Shown piece by piece: positions 24,201-39,200 of a stretch of DNA of 64,000 nucleotides; positions within the stretch are counted from its first letter, which is position 1, and the number at the start of each line of letters is the position of its first letter. Location: positions 38,771,338 to 38,835,337 of the forward strand of contig NC_091134.1 of assembly GCF_041381155.1 (NCBI RefSeq). Direction: 5' to 3'. The notes under the pieces were generated by a model. The model worked only from the letters and a program-made list of their open reading frames with translations. It had not been told where the DNA came from and searched no databases. A program made the translations under genes and the position numbers. This DNA is from Argopecten irradians. Lineage: Eukaryota > Mollusca > Bivalvia > Pectinida > Pectinidae.

Positions 24201-27200
24201 TAGTATACATGCCATAATTAACTTACTTAATTGACACGTAGCACCACTGTCATAGTAACCTATGTTACAGGTACATATACCCCCACTACAGGTAGACAAG
24301 GCTGTACATTCCTTGGGGATGTTGAAACAGGACTCCCCAGGTTGGATTTCTGATTATAAAATGTATGATACAAAATAACAAAACATAAACCTTTTGCCCT
24401 ATATATCTTATTCATTATTTGGTCTTCTTGTTCACTAGAAAGAAACCTGTGTAACCACGTTATCCTGGTTGTTATAAACAACATTGTAATTAGAAAACAA
24501 ATTCTTCCTTATTTACAAAGTGAAATAACGGTATAAGTGAGGGTTATAATTTCACCCTCGCGAGGGGGGGGGGGAACAATCCTATTCTGTTTCTCTTAAG
24601 TTAGTTCACACATTCAATTATTTTTACAATAGGTCAGATACATGTATAAATAAAATTTATAAAATTAAAGAAAAAAATTTGATTAATGTTTCTAAATTAG
24701 TAAGTTGGTCAATAGTGAATACTGCCTACATATATTTGTTACATCATTAGTGATTTATTATTATTTTAGTGAGATGTTTCAACTACATCTCGTATATGAC
24801 TTTTAAGGTTACACACAACACTGGTACAGTAGCTATGTATAGTCATTCAAAGTATCTGCAATTACAATATAAACTTTGATCTCAATTATTATAGATATTA
24901 GAAATCATATTCTACTGAACATCTGCATCTGTTTCAAGAAGTACACGTCATTTAAAAGTTCTGTTTTCCCTAGCTGTGACTCTAACTTAATCAAGTTAAC
25001 AAAAATCTTATAAAATGTACTTGCATTTTGTTAAAACCTATACGTCAAAAAAAATTCAATCTCTCAATAACAGCACTATATTAGGCAGTACTGTATATAA
25101 TTAGTTGAAATGAATATTGGTGACACCATCACGTGGACTGAAATACCTGGTAATGGTAATTAGACAATATGTGACATGCTATACAGGGTCAGTGATGTAG
25201 AGGATAGCTTTATGTAATTGTTAGTTAATGAAAAATATAGATTTGTTATCAAAAGAACATAATTATTTTATTGTAATAGTTGTGAATTTAATAGTGATTA
25301 ATTTTAAACATTTGTGGTATTATCAAAGCTTGTTTTATAATGTTTACAGGATAATGGAGGCTTCTCCTTGTCGGTGAATCTTTATTTGTTCTATGTGATC
25401 TTTAACTACAGCATCAGTTGTTTGTTAGTAAGCCTGATCAACATTTCATGACTTACTTGTTGTACATATCCCGTTATTGGCTGACGGACCATCACTGTCA
25501 TAGTAACCAGTGTTACAGATACAAAAACCATTGATACATATAGAGTTGTCCTTACATGCATCCCCAGGTAATGCTGAACATAATACCAGGATTTAGTCAT
25601 GATTTGGAAGAATTAGGTTCAAACAATCAATTTGTTTTTTGATGTGGTAGACGGCACATTACCTGAAGTATTAATGACTAATAAGCATAATGGCGCTTAT
25701 ACACATGATGTAAAGTGATAGTGAAGTGCAATATAGATTTTACTTATAAATATTGTGATCAATACTTTAAGATTTATTTCCATTATTTAAGCCATACCAA
25801 TTTGAAACATAGTTCTTTCTCGCCCCTAAAATGGAAAAGTTAGAAAATAAAATAAAAAAACATTTCCCGCCCGTATTTCAGCCGCCCGGAAATCTGAAGA
25901 ACGAAAGTCTGATTTTTCCCTTTCCGTTTCTGGTTTATGCTTTAGACATACCGAAATCCTTATCACTTAAGCGCTTGAACCGGTAGGAAAACGGAAGTAT
26001 AAGCGCAAAAGGGAACCAGATTAAGAAGAAATGAATGAAAATATGGCGGGTGTTTACGTTATGTTGCAATTGTGAGAACTTTTTACAACAGGCACTGGTT
26101 ACAAATGAAAGACATTAATGTACAGACCTTGTTCCTCCATTGTTGTCCGTGTGAGAATGACCCTGCGGTCAGCGTACGCTTTCTTTATGCAACGGGCTAA
26201 AATTAGCCGTAAATTAATGTCTTTCTTAACCCAGTAACCTCTTCACCGCAGTCAGCATCAGCTACAGTAATGCTATTGAAATACGACTTGTTAACAAACA
26301 ACTTAATTAACTTGACACTTAATGTATACATTTACTAACCGTAAATAACTTCAAAGCAATGTAAGTGTAACATTCATAAAATACATTAAACAAGTTTAAT
26401 TTGCATTTATAAATGATTTCAGTTGAAACTTAATATGTCTCTTCCATGGCAAGCTCGTGTGACTTGATTGATATAAATGACAAACACGTAAATTAGATTG
26501 AAAATGGCCGTTTTATTAAAACGACGGATACATATCACTATGTATAAACAATCTGTTTCATTTTACGTGTGAAATTACGTAATACAAAACTTAACTCTTC
26601 AAAGTTTTGTGCAAAACTATTAAACAAGTCAAAGATGGGAGTACAAAAAACGCCACAGAGATTACAAACCCTGTGTAGTCTTGTAGTATAAAAACAGAAT
26701 ACATAGGATAGAAATCTCTTCCCCCATCCGCAGCCATGGGAAAGAATTATACCAAATAAAGCAAGGTGTGAAAAATATCACACCTGTGCGAAAATGTATA
26801 CCATATGAAAAATCAGAAAAACTTTCTGACTGGGAATTCACATACAATGACAATGCCGATTTTAATTTAATATTTAATAACTTCCCGACCCAATGACCGG
26901 AAGCCAATACATAACAACATACCTCATGATAGCAAATGAAATAGAATTTGGCACGGAAGACAATTTTTATATTCGAAAACATTCAAAGGCATATTGTAAT
27001 ACTGTTAGTGAGACCCCTAATTAAGTAAACTGAACAAAATTTCTAAAGATCTATCGACCCAATGCTAATTGACCTGATAATAACACATATACACATAAAA
27101 TGCAAATGGTATAAAGCTTCAGCAAACAGATATAATACATTTAAGTAAAATTGAACAAAAATTAGATCCATCGACCCAATGCCCATAGACCTGCTAATAA

Positions 27201-30200
27201 GACATATACATGTAAATGCATATGGCACAGAGCTTCAGCAAACAATAAACCCTTTAGATCCAATGACCAACGAAAAGTTCATAAATGATGCAGCTACGAC
27301 ATGTTAAGAAAAGACTCATGAATGGATAATAACATATCGAAAACCGATGGCATGCGAATGTAACGCTTAAATGCCGTTGAATGCCATCTTCCCATTTGCT
27401 GTATATATATCATATATATATCTGTATATATCAATATGTTTTACTTAATGACATTTGTTTTTGATAAGAACCAGAATGAAATGATTGTAGTATACATGTC
27501 ATGATTAACTTACTTAATTGACAGGTAGCACCACTGTCATAGTAACCTGAGTTACAGGTACATATACCCCCACTGTTTCTGTTAGCAAGTTAGTCACTTC
27601 TATCAAACCATTTTAAGTGTATTTACAAAGTATTGGTGTTAATTGACTAAGGAAAGTTTTCTAGCTAATGTACATAAAATACAATATATACACATTACTA
27701 TGAGAAAAATCATACTTATTTTTGTACTGCTAGGGAAGTTATTTAGTTATCTAATATATAAGAATATCTAGAATCAGACATGTAGTATCTATATATATCT
27801 AGACTCTACCACATGTTTGATTCTATAGATACAAAAAATAATCAAGCCAAATTTTAGGGATATTTTCAATATTCCAGAGAATGGTGGCCAGTTTCATATA
27901 AAAATTATTTTGTGGCTTTGATTTTATATAGAACCAGTTATAGCTGGGCATTGGGACAATGTGTTTCAATAAATAAATGTAAAAGACAAATTACATTGAA
28001 CATATATATATTCAGCAGGTTCTTCAGAAAAAAATTCCATGTTAAAACAGTAGATTTGTTGGTAACAATATGAAATATTTCATTAATAAAAGTCCCCAGT
28101 ATACATATGTTGTACAAAATTTTAATTATTAATTAAAAGCCTTTGTCGTCATGTTTATCTGGCAATGGAGAATTCTCCTTGTTAGTGAATTTTTATTTTC
28201 TTTATGTCATCTTTAACTACAGCATTAGTTGTTTGTTAGTAAGCCTGATCACTTATCTCCTGACTTACTTAGAGTACATATCCCGTTATTGGCTGACGGA
28301 CCATCACTGTCATAGTAGCCATTGTCACAGGTACACTTATTACCGATACACTGTGAGTTGTCCTTACATGCGTTTGTAGGTGATACTGGACATGTTACTC
28401 CAGGATTTAGTCCTGATTTGGGAGAATTTAAATTCATGCAATGTTAGTTTGTTTTTCCTTTAAATTTGGTAAAAGTGATAACATGTAATACTGAATAAAA
28501 CAAATATTTTTCTTTATGCTAGAAAAGATTGTGAAACAAGTTTCCTTCATTTGTTGAATCAATGTATCTTAGTTCCAATGTCATAGAAACCTGAGTTGAA
28601 GGTAAATTTACTCCTATTACATGAAGAATGGTTGTGCATTCATAGCTTTAGAAGGCTCTTTGAAGGTAGAATTTCTGGTTTTGTAATGTATGATACAAAC
28701 AAAAGATCACAGAGGGATCTTGGCGATCACTACAGAATGATCTGTTTCTGACAATCGAAAGAGGTATCTATTCTCTGCTTTTTAAACTTCAACTATTAAT
28801 ATCCAAGATGGCGGTCTGTCGGCTATCTTGTTGACCGATCAGTCCCAAAATGCATTATACAAAACTAGGGCATATATATGTAGAGCCTATATACATATGG
28901 AATGAGACAGATCCTTTCAGTATTTTCTAAGGAAATGCAACAAACTTCAAACATCAAAATCCAATATGGTGGCCAGTCAGCTTTGTTGTTACCCGACTGG
29001 TCTCAAAATACAATATGCATAACAAGGGCCCTAGGTGAACCTAACTACTAAGGAAATTCGAAAATTTCTTCACTTTTTTCTGGGAAATAGTGGTAACAAA
29101 CTATCCAGATCTAAGATGGCTGCCTTGTTGGCAAACTTGTTGGCTAATCATGATCGTTCCAAAAATGGAATATGCACAACATCCTAGTGGAACCTACATA
29201 TGAAATTTGAAAAAGATCACTTTACCACTTTCTGATTAATAACTAGTGGTAAGAAACTTCAACTATGAAAAAAATCCAAGATGGCCGCTTGAACTAACCA
29301 GTCCCAAAATCCATTATGCACAACTAGGGTCCTAAGGGAGCCCTATACATATTAAAATTTGATACAGATCTGCTCAGTACTTTGACACTAATTTGAGAAA
29401 AAAAAGAGTTAACACACTACAATTATCAAAATCCAAGATGGCTTCCTGAGTTGTTCATTTTATAATGATTAATTAAAACTTGTGTTATCAAGTTTGTATG
29501 ACAATGCAGCAATGGTCATAGAATCATGATTTTTTTGTTAAATCTATTAGCACCAAGTTGTTAGTCAGCCTTTCACTCTAACTATCTGACTTACTTTCCA
29601 TACACGTCCCACTGTTGGCTGGTGCTGAACAATCACTGTCATAGTAACCATAGTTACAGGTACAAAAACCATTGGTACACACAGATTTGTCCTTACATGC
29701 GTTTGTAGGTGACACTGGACATGTTACTCCTGGATTTAGTCCTGATTTGGGAGAATTTTAATTCATGCAATGTTAGTTTGTTTTTCCTTTAAATTTGGTA
29801 AAAGTGATAACATGTAATACTGAATAAATCAAATATTTTTCTTTATGCTAGAAAAGATTGTGAAACAAGTTTCCTTCATTTGTTGAATCAATGTATCTTA
29901 GTTCCAATGTCATAGAAACCTGAGTTGAAGGTAAATTTACTCCTATTACATGAAGAATGGTTGTGCATTCATAGCTTTAGATGGCTCTTTGAAGGTAGGA
30001 TTTCTGGTTTTGTAATGTATGATACAAATAAAAGATCACAGAGGGATCTTGGCGATCACAACAGAATGATCTATGTCTGACAATTGAAAGAGGTATCTAT
30101 TCTCTGCTTTTCAAACTTCAACTATCAAAATCCATGAAGGCAGCCTGTCGGCTATTTTGTTGACCAATCTGTCCCAAAATGCATTATACAAACTAGGACA

Positions 30201-33200
30201 TAAGCCGCATTTTCCCTATTCAGAGCACCTCCTCTAATAAGGGCACCCCCACGTTTTTTGCTGAAAAAATAAACTAATTTTATAGGTTTTTTCTCGAAGA
30301 TTGTAATGATTTCTCTTTGCAGGTGCTGATAAAATACTGTTTCACATCAGTTTGATGCTAAACATATCTATTTCATCTTGTATAAGAACTCAATTTATTG
30401 CATTGGACAACTTAGGATAGCTTTGCAGAGTGTTTACGCATAGAAACAGCAAGATCGCCATGTTCAAAACAAAACGTGTCATTTGAATGTCCCATACACG
30501 TGTGTATAGAGGCTAACTGGCAACAATATTTTAGCGATGTCTATACATGTTTTATGAATACTGTATATCGATGATAAAGGTTCCTAAACAACAGTAATGT
30601 TATGATTTCTAAGCATTTTTAATGTGCTCTTGTCTATTTCCCATCTGGCACAAAACGAAAGTAGCGATCGAAAGTACCATCCACCATTTTATGTACGCAT
30701 GGTAAACAAACAGGCAAGCATGAAATGCCACATTTCTCTCAAACAGACACATTTAACCAATGTTAAATACTTCTGGTGCATACACTTCTTCATACTTATG
30801 TAATTTCAATACTTACTTGACTTAAAAACGTATGTTGGCTAAAGTTTCAGAAAAATATGAAAATAAAAGCAATATGACTATAGCCTGTTTCAGAAAAAAA
30901 CCTTATAAAAATGATTTCAAACAACGGTGCCCCCCTCGGCCAATTACCCGCACCAGACGCCCTTATTAGAGAAAATACATTAAATGTAACAGAGCCTATG
31001 TACATATGCGAAAGACTCTTTCAGTATTTTCTGAGGAAATGCAACAAACTTTCTGGGAAATAGTGGTAACAAACTTAAACTATCCAAATTTAATTAAAGA
31101 TGGCTGCCTGTCGGCAATCTTGTTGATTGATCGTTTCAAAAAAGGAATATGCACAACAAGGTCCTAGGGGAATCTTCAAATGAAATTTAAAAAATATCAA
31201 TTTAGCACTTTCTGAGTAATAACTCGTGGTAACAAACTTCAACTATCAAAATCCAAGATGGCCACTTGAACTAACCCTATTTCATATTTGCCCATTTGTC
31301 CCTGCTACCAGGTATTTTGGTGGTCAGAGTAATTATTATCGCAAAACTTGTTGCCCTAATTCAAATTTGGTTAAAATTCCATTTAGTCCTTTTAATTATT
31401 ACTAGCAGATAATGACTGATTTTAAGTTATACTTTCAAAACTTATCACCATTAGCAATTTAAATTAATTGCTTTTATTTTCTTACTGCACCTAACCCTTT
31501 CATGCAGGTAGATCGCATTACTGTTTCAATGAGCAATTTTTCGAAAATCTCATGGCTTGCAGTTACATCATGATAGGAGTATGCTAATGTAATTGTGTTG
31601 TCTAGTCCAAATTAGGCAGATTTCTGTACATATTACATCCTACTGGTATACTTACTAGCAGTACATGTTCCTCCGACATTGGTAGTATCTCCATCATTGT
31701 CATAGTAACCAGATTTACACACACATTTAGTATTACTACAGACAGCATTGGGGTCAGCACAATTACCAGCAGTACAAGTGTCACCTAGTAGACTTTCTGT
31801 AATGAAAACAAATACATAAATATTTAACATATTGAGAGTGCATAATTCATACTAAATATTACCATAATGTCTTTATATATATCAAATAATTTGCAGATCT
31901 AAACTTTTTAATAACTAACTGATTTCTTACTTGTTGTAACTAATATTGAAGATTCTGATGTTACTTCTTGATCTGCTGTCCAACTTCCAGATTCTATTGA
32001 CTTTATATAGAAGTTGTACGTTGTGGCTGACTGTAGTCCTGTCACCTGTAGAGATGTAGCTGTAGTACCAGTCCGGGTACCACCACCAGCCTCAGCCCAT
32101 ACCACATCATACCTACTGACCTGACCACTATAGGTGGCCGGAGCTGACCAGTGTATAGTCACAGAGGTGGTTCCATCATTATGGAAGCCTGAGAGTGTTG
32201 CTTTAAGAAAATTTACTGGAAAATATTTCATAAAACATAATATTTATTTTTTAGCTGAACAGATAGCAATTCTTTCAATCTTCATAAATTGATTTTTGTT
32301 TAACGATGCAATCATTTTGATAATACTTTATACCAATAATACCAAACATAAGAACTTGGCTTCTAACAAATGCATATTTTTAAATTTTGGAAGTTTGGAA
32401 GTTTAGAAATGGTTCATCATGTTATATGACTTGTAAATGATATAACTCACATCTAGCTGTGTAATAATTATAACATTTTTTAATTGATATTATTTGTTAT
32501 ATGTTAATTGTTTTAAGCATTGATTTTATTATGTTTTGACTTCATAGGGGTATGAAAGAAATTTTGTTTGCAAGCTGTGTGAATCCGCGTTTACAACAAA
32601 ATTTATTTATTAACCCTATCAAGTTAAAAATAGTTACATCAATGCTTATAATTAATTTTCAGACTATTTGATAACATAAAGTACGTTTAAACGTACGCTT
32701 TTTTTTATTTTCCAATAGAGTTTTTTCTAAACCAATGAATACGCAACGTCGACGTCTCTATTGTGACGTCAAGATTACGTCGGGTTTTCGTACCATTCTC
32801 GGGTTTTTTCTTCATAGTATATGCAAAATATAATCTGCCAATCAGAGAGGATTTAGCATGAAAACAAATAAAAATTAATTATAATGAAATAATTAAGACC
32901 TTTTGGATAAAAGGATGTGTGAGTTTATGTTAATCCTATCTTTATCACTATATCAAAATATAGAAAAGGTCTCTAACTGAAGAGATTCACACAAAATCAG
33001 TCCTAAAAGGGGCAATAAGTCAATTAGATATTATAAATTTACCGCTCACACAGGTACCACCAGCTGTACCAAACCCGTTACTATCAAATGTTCCTTGGTT
33101 ACATCTACATCTGTTGTCAGTGGCACAATCAGCTCCATTCGTCTGACACTGGGTAACACCTAAACCACTAGTACAGGTCCCGCTTAATGCAATCACTGTA

Positions 33201-36200
33201 ACATATTGATTAATTTTCAATACTTTATGCAAAATATAAATTAAATATAAGGTTCCAGATAGAGATAGATATTGTGTTTTTCTCCAGCAATATAATATGA
33301 TCTAACTGCAATGTTTATGAAAAAGTAATGATTGGCTAGACTATATATGTGCCTGAAGTTATTGCATTGACCAAGTACCTCATTTTTCCTTACTAAGAAT
33401 ATTAATGTTAAATCATTGATAGTTCTTTAAACAAGCAAATCTTCAAAGTATTGTTGCAAATTAATACACTAATAACAACAACAATAAGATAATTTGCTGT
33501 GTACTGAACATTCATAACCGATATTCGGGTAATAATAATGAATGTTGAATTTCATACAATATTATATACACTGTAGTACATGTTATCAGTTAAAAGTAAG
33601 TTTTGATGATAACATACCTGTTTGATGACATGTCTCCCTTACATTAAAGCTATCGTCTTAAATCTATTTAATATATTGCTTTTGCAATTGTTGTCAAAGA
33701 TATAGATATTCATTGATCTTAGATTTCAGATTAACGCGAAAAATGACAACACTTTGTCGGGACCATGTCAGGATCATTTCATGCAATTTTCAGCCGAATT
33801 GCACTGGTATAACAGGAGGAGAAGTTCAAAATGTATTTTCAAGATGGCGGCTGTGGTGGATTTTGGATCGACCAAAAAAATAACAATACTTTGTCGGGAC
33901 TATGTGCGGATTATTTCAGGCAATTCAAGACGTCAAAATGTGAAAAGTTTACGCACTGAGCACGACGGACGTAACATAGTGGATATAGGTCATCCTGACC
34001 CTCCGGTAGAATGTAATGAACAAAATCAAATGTTTGTCTTTCTTGTTTTTTTTTCTCTTGGGATTTTCTTTTATATTGTTTAAAATCCCTCCAACTACTT
34101 AAGGAGGGTTAAGAAAATGGTATATATGAACCCTATATATATTATAAAAGAAATTCCAGAGGTATCTTGGCGCCCACAACAGAATGAACAATGTCTGACA
34201 ATGGCAAGAGGGATCTTTTCTCTGATTTTCAAACTTTGACGACATCCTGCATATAAAATTTGAAACTTGTTCAACAATCTGAACCTTCAGTGCTTTCTGA
34301 GAAATAGCGGTAACAAACTTGAACTATCAGAATTCAAGATGGCATCCTGTCGGCCATATTTGTTCATTGATCGGTCCCAAAATGCAAAATGCACAACTTG
34401 GGCATTAGGGGAACTTGCATATAAAATTTTAGACAGATCCCTTCAGCAATTTTCTGAGAAATAGCGGTAACAAACTTCAACTATCAAATCCAAGATGACG
34501 TCCTGTCAGCCATCTTGTTGACCGATCGGTCCCAAAATGCAATATGCACAACTTGGTTCCTAGCTCATAGAGGGACCTGCATATGAAATTTGAGACAGAT
34601 CGTTTCAGTACTTTCAGAGAAATAGCGGTTACAAACTTCAACTATCAAAATCCAAGATGGCGGCCTGTCGTCCAATTGCAACTTGCTCACCGATCAGTCC
34701 CCAAAATGCAATATGCACACTTAGGGCCCAAGGAGATCCTGCAAATAAAATTTGAAACAGATCCCTTCAGTACTTTCTGAAAAATAGCGGTAACAAACTT
34801 CAATGATCAAAATTCAGGATGGCGGCCTGTCGTCCAATTGCAACTTGCTCACCGATCAGTCCCCAAAATGCAATATGCACACTAAGGGCCCGAGGGGATC
34901 CTGCACATGAAATTTGAAACATATCCTTTCAGTACTTTCTGAAAAATAGCGGTAACAAACTTCAATGATCAAAATTCAAGATGGCAGCCTGTCAGCCATC
35001 TTCTCATCCGGAATGCAATATGCCCAACTAGGGCCCTTGGGGAACCTGCATGTGAAATTTGAGACTGATCGCGGTAACAAGAATTACCAATATGGATTGC
35101 AAAGATACACCTTTTTCTGTTCGTAATAGCCAGTTGTTATTGATGGAGTATTTCCTTGAATGGCATCCCTTATTTGTTGCAAAACTATTAAATATCTTAC
35201 TTACGTGCAGTACATATTCCGTTATAGGCTAATGGACCATCACTGTCATAGTAACCATTGATACAGGTACACACACCACCAATACACACAGAGCTGTCCT
35301 TACAGGCGTTTGATGGTGATGTTGGACTTGCTAATCCTGGGTTGAGTCCTGATTTAGAAAGATAACCGCCGTACTGGTATGCTTCATCACAGAATAGAAT
35401 CAAAATTGGAATATATATTTGATTGACCTAAGTATGTAGGACCTAAATGATTCAGAAAACAAAGGCTACTAAGAAGCTATATCATCTTCTAATTATATAA
35501 TTAGTAATCAACCAATAAACTGGAAAGTTAAATATGCTTAATTTGAATAATAACACAAATGCACAATTCCTTTTTTCATGGAAATTCCATGTATTTTTCG
35601 TCCTGGTGCATATCCCTAAGTAAATGCTGTAAAACAAACCGTTGGTTTAGCATTCTCTTTCATTCGCTTTTTGTAACGTTGTAGATATATTTCCAGGTCT
35701 ATTGATTCAGCTTGCAAAGAATTCATTTGAACTTTTATTTGCATGGAAGATGATACTTTCCATTTGTTTTGATGAGTTGCAATTCCGGAAAATGCCAACA
35801 AAACAGATTGAAATTAAACTAGAAATTATCATACACAATTTAAGGGCTTTTCACTGCATTTAGTGTACAATGCTATCATTGCCAGTTAAGTTAAGTTAAG
35901 AACTGAAAATATTGTATGGAATCAAAACTTTTTTACTGTATAGATCTTGACAAAATAATTTTATCTGAATTTTCACCGAAAACGATGATTTTGCATTATG
36001 AGTCCATGATCAATCGGAAGTTGACATTTTAGAGGAAAGAGTACAATTACAAACTTTCTCCAAATACTATTCTACATTGTACACAAGAAAAACTTAAGAA
36101 ATGGGTTCAGTGATTAACGAGCTATGGCTGTCTAGGATAACTGGGAAGTGACGTCAAACAGGCATATTTGAATTTTAATCGACGCCATATTAACATTATT

Positions 36201-39200
36201 TGATTGTGATTACATAAGGAACATTTTGTGCGAGTCTGGTTTTGATCGGACTATTGGAATCGGAGAAATATTTTAAAATATATTAGACGAAATTGTCAAA
36301 ATCTCCTTCGAAAAATATTAAATACGTCCAAAAATTAGTATTGAACCAATCTTAAATTTGAAGATATCAAAATCGTCAGGACATACTGCATCGATTTAAT
36401 GCAAAATGCTGGGGGAAAATAGATAATTGAAAAAATCTAAAAATAGAAACAATTGGTAAACTTAGACCTCTAGCGAGCTTTTTAATGAGACATATTTTAT
36501 ATTAGAATAAATGATAGAACGTTATACATGGAAACTCCTTACAACAAGATATCTTCATATTTGAAATATTATTTATTTACTTTTTGAGTTATAACCGATT
36601 TTGTGATTTTAGCTTTTACGTCATGGAAGCAATATTGGATTTTTTGACCTTCTTGATTCTATTGACTGCACATCTTCAGATACATGGCTATAAAATTGAA
36701 ATTGTTTTTATGCTATGTCTTTCTATTTAACTTGTAGAGCGTGTGTTAAACATTTTGGGGGAATTTAGCAAAGATCAAAGGATTTTCAAAATGCTATAAA
36801 ACCATAACCGGAAGTGCTACCGAGAAATCAAAGACAGCCAATTCAGCAGAACGACATTCTAAATTGATCTGTAAAAACAATTTTGCAAAATAAAAAAGGT
36901 AAACTTTGACCCCATAGCGAGCTTTTTTATTTGACCTTTGTCCTAATAACGATATAAAAGAAAAAGTTGGTCTTTAATACGATCTACATAAACATCAAAA
37001 GTGTTTGCTGTATCTCAAGCGTTTATGAGTTATAGCTGTTTTAAACTTTTGAGGTATGACGTCATGGCGGCAATATTGGATTTTAGACCATCATGCAAAT
37101 GTTGCGGTCACCCCTTTAACTCGTGCTATACAACATAAATTCATTAGCATTTCTCCCATTCTTCACCGGGATATTCGCTGGTTGCTCAGTGGCGTAACTA
37201 CGACGTGCATTGTCATCAATTTTGACGCATAACGATGTTTCTGCATTCTCCAAAAAGCTGGAAACCAACTGAAATTTCGTCATTTGTTCTACTGAGTACG
37301 GGAGAAAAAGAATCAAACATGGGTCTGTAAAGTGGACAGGGATTTATCAACCCTTGTGAAAGATTTTGACCGTCAACCCTCGGCAAGCCTCGAATCTCGA
37401 TTCTTTATTTACACTTTGAACATATAATATGTCAGGTAATATGTCATATATGTTACTGGCTAGGCTACATACATGACTGAAATCACTGCAATGTATGTTT
37501 ATACCACTATTTTAATAGTTAATTAAACTGTATGTCATATATATTACTGGCTAGGCTACATATATGACTGAAATCACTGCAATGTATGTCTATACCACTT
37601 ACTTATTAGACAATTTACTCCACTCTGGTAGTGCTGTGTGTCACAAATACATGTCGAGCCATCGCAAACTTGCCGAACAGCACAGTCACCGAAATAACTG
37701 CAGGAAGTGCTAACAGCTGCCTTACACCCCCAATTGTACAACAAAACTGCCTGAACACAAAATAAATACATATCTTCAAACATATTATTATGGAACGCAA
37801 TAACTGTCTCATATACGTTCTTGGATTCAAATCGACATTTAATTGAGGTATTGATTGTATTGACATATACCAAATTGTAAAATATATGGAACGCCATAGC
37901 TGTCTCGTAAGATTTAAATATGGTATAATATATGAATTTGTGTTTTCATCATATTAGAGGGGCTTTCGTCACTCATACCTACAATGAAACAGCGCAATCA
38001 TACAATGAAATGTACATCCATACAATGATAAAGTACAATAATATAATGGAAATGTATATCATGTATGCAATAAAATATTGATGTTTTTGAATAAAGTAGA
38101 ATTATACAATGGTGAAATCAAATCAGATAAAGATGAAATCATATAATATGATATCATCTTATAAAACAATGATAAATATGAATCAAATATTTATATGTCA
38201 CCAAATCAAATAATGGCAAAATTGATTGATACAATGATAAAACATAATACCATGACAAATAAAAATAAATTAACGGTAGAAGCAAATAATACATATTTCA
38301 AATCGAATCAAATTTAGATACGGCGGCCATTACAAATGTGTGAAATAGAAGGGTCTCTGAAGTATTTCATTGGGCAGAGTTGTTTAATTTCATAAATGGG
38401 ATGTAACATGGAGGCAGTGGAGTACATAAGATCCTAATATATAGGTATGTGTACGTTTTCCCAGCATTGCATGGACAATATATTTAAAATATGCCGCTAA
38501 CGTAGCGTAGGCCAAATCTGTCCTACGATTTTACATTTTTAAGAGGTACCGCGAGCTGACTACATATTAGGCAAAAAATGAAAGAAAAAAAAACCCAATA
38601 ATAATAGGCAGGCTTAGCGGAATATAGGACCCTATGCTAGTTGCTTGAAATAAAAGTCACAAGACATCACGTTATATTTGACAAAAGAAACCTAGAGTTA
38701 TTGTACGAAAACAATAACCGAAACGAAGTCTTTTGACCAAAAACCCCATGCCAATTTAACACCTGTTAACTGATTAAGCTTCAGTTGCTCTGTGTTCTGT
38801 CCCCTGGCCGAGTCACACCAAAGTGATAGTTTCTGCTTTTGCTTAGAGCGCAGCACACCGGGAATAGGACGACTGGTTCGCCCGTTTTCAGTATAATGTA
38901 AGCGGGTGGGGTATGTTGCTTGGTGTCTTCGGCGGCATGCTTCGGTGGTGTAGGACAAAAAAGAACAAAAGCTCACTTCACAAGAAGACACAACACGATT
39001 ATACTACAGTCTCCATTACAATGACAATGACAATGACAAAGATTTTATTCTCGTAAACATACAAACAGTAGTGTAGAGAATATATAAACAGGACATATAC
39101 ATGTAAACAGCATTAACAATGAAATAGTGCAGTACATATTACACATATACTAGAATATACATATATAATATACTGGTTATATTAATGAACTGAATTAAGT

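Larger units (their letters stand above)
23170..24360 (-). repeat. Source copy of a ~1.1-kb duplicated intron-exon unit
   Basis: 23,170-23,950 matches 27,575-28,445, and 24,145-24,290 matches 27,430-27,574. Exons and introns are copied together, which explains two of the extra modules of block B. Confidence 0.75.

Noticed and set aside
33754-34780. Open frames across the satellite patch
   Set aside because: They follow the repeat unit and have no coding signature.
38698-38991. 97-codon frame present in both 305-bp repeats
   Set aside because: Duplicate because the DNA is duplicated; no domain, and the ends of the frame differ only because the flanks differ.
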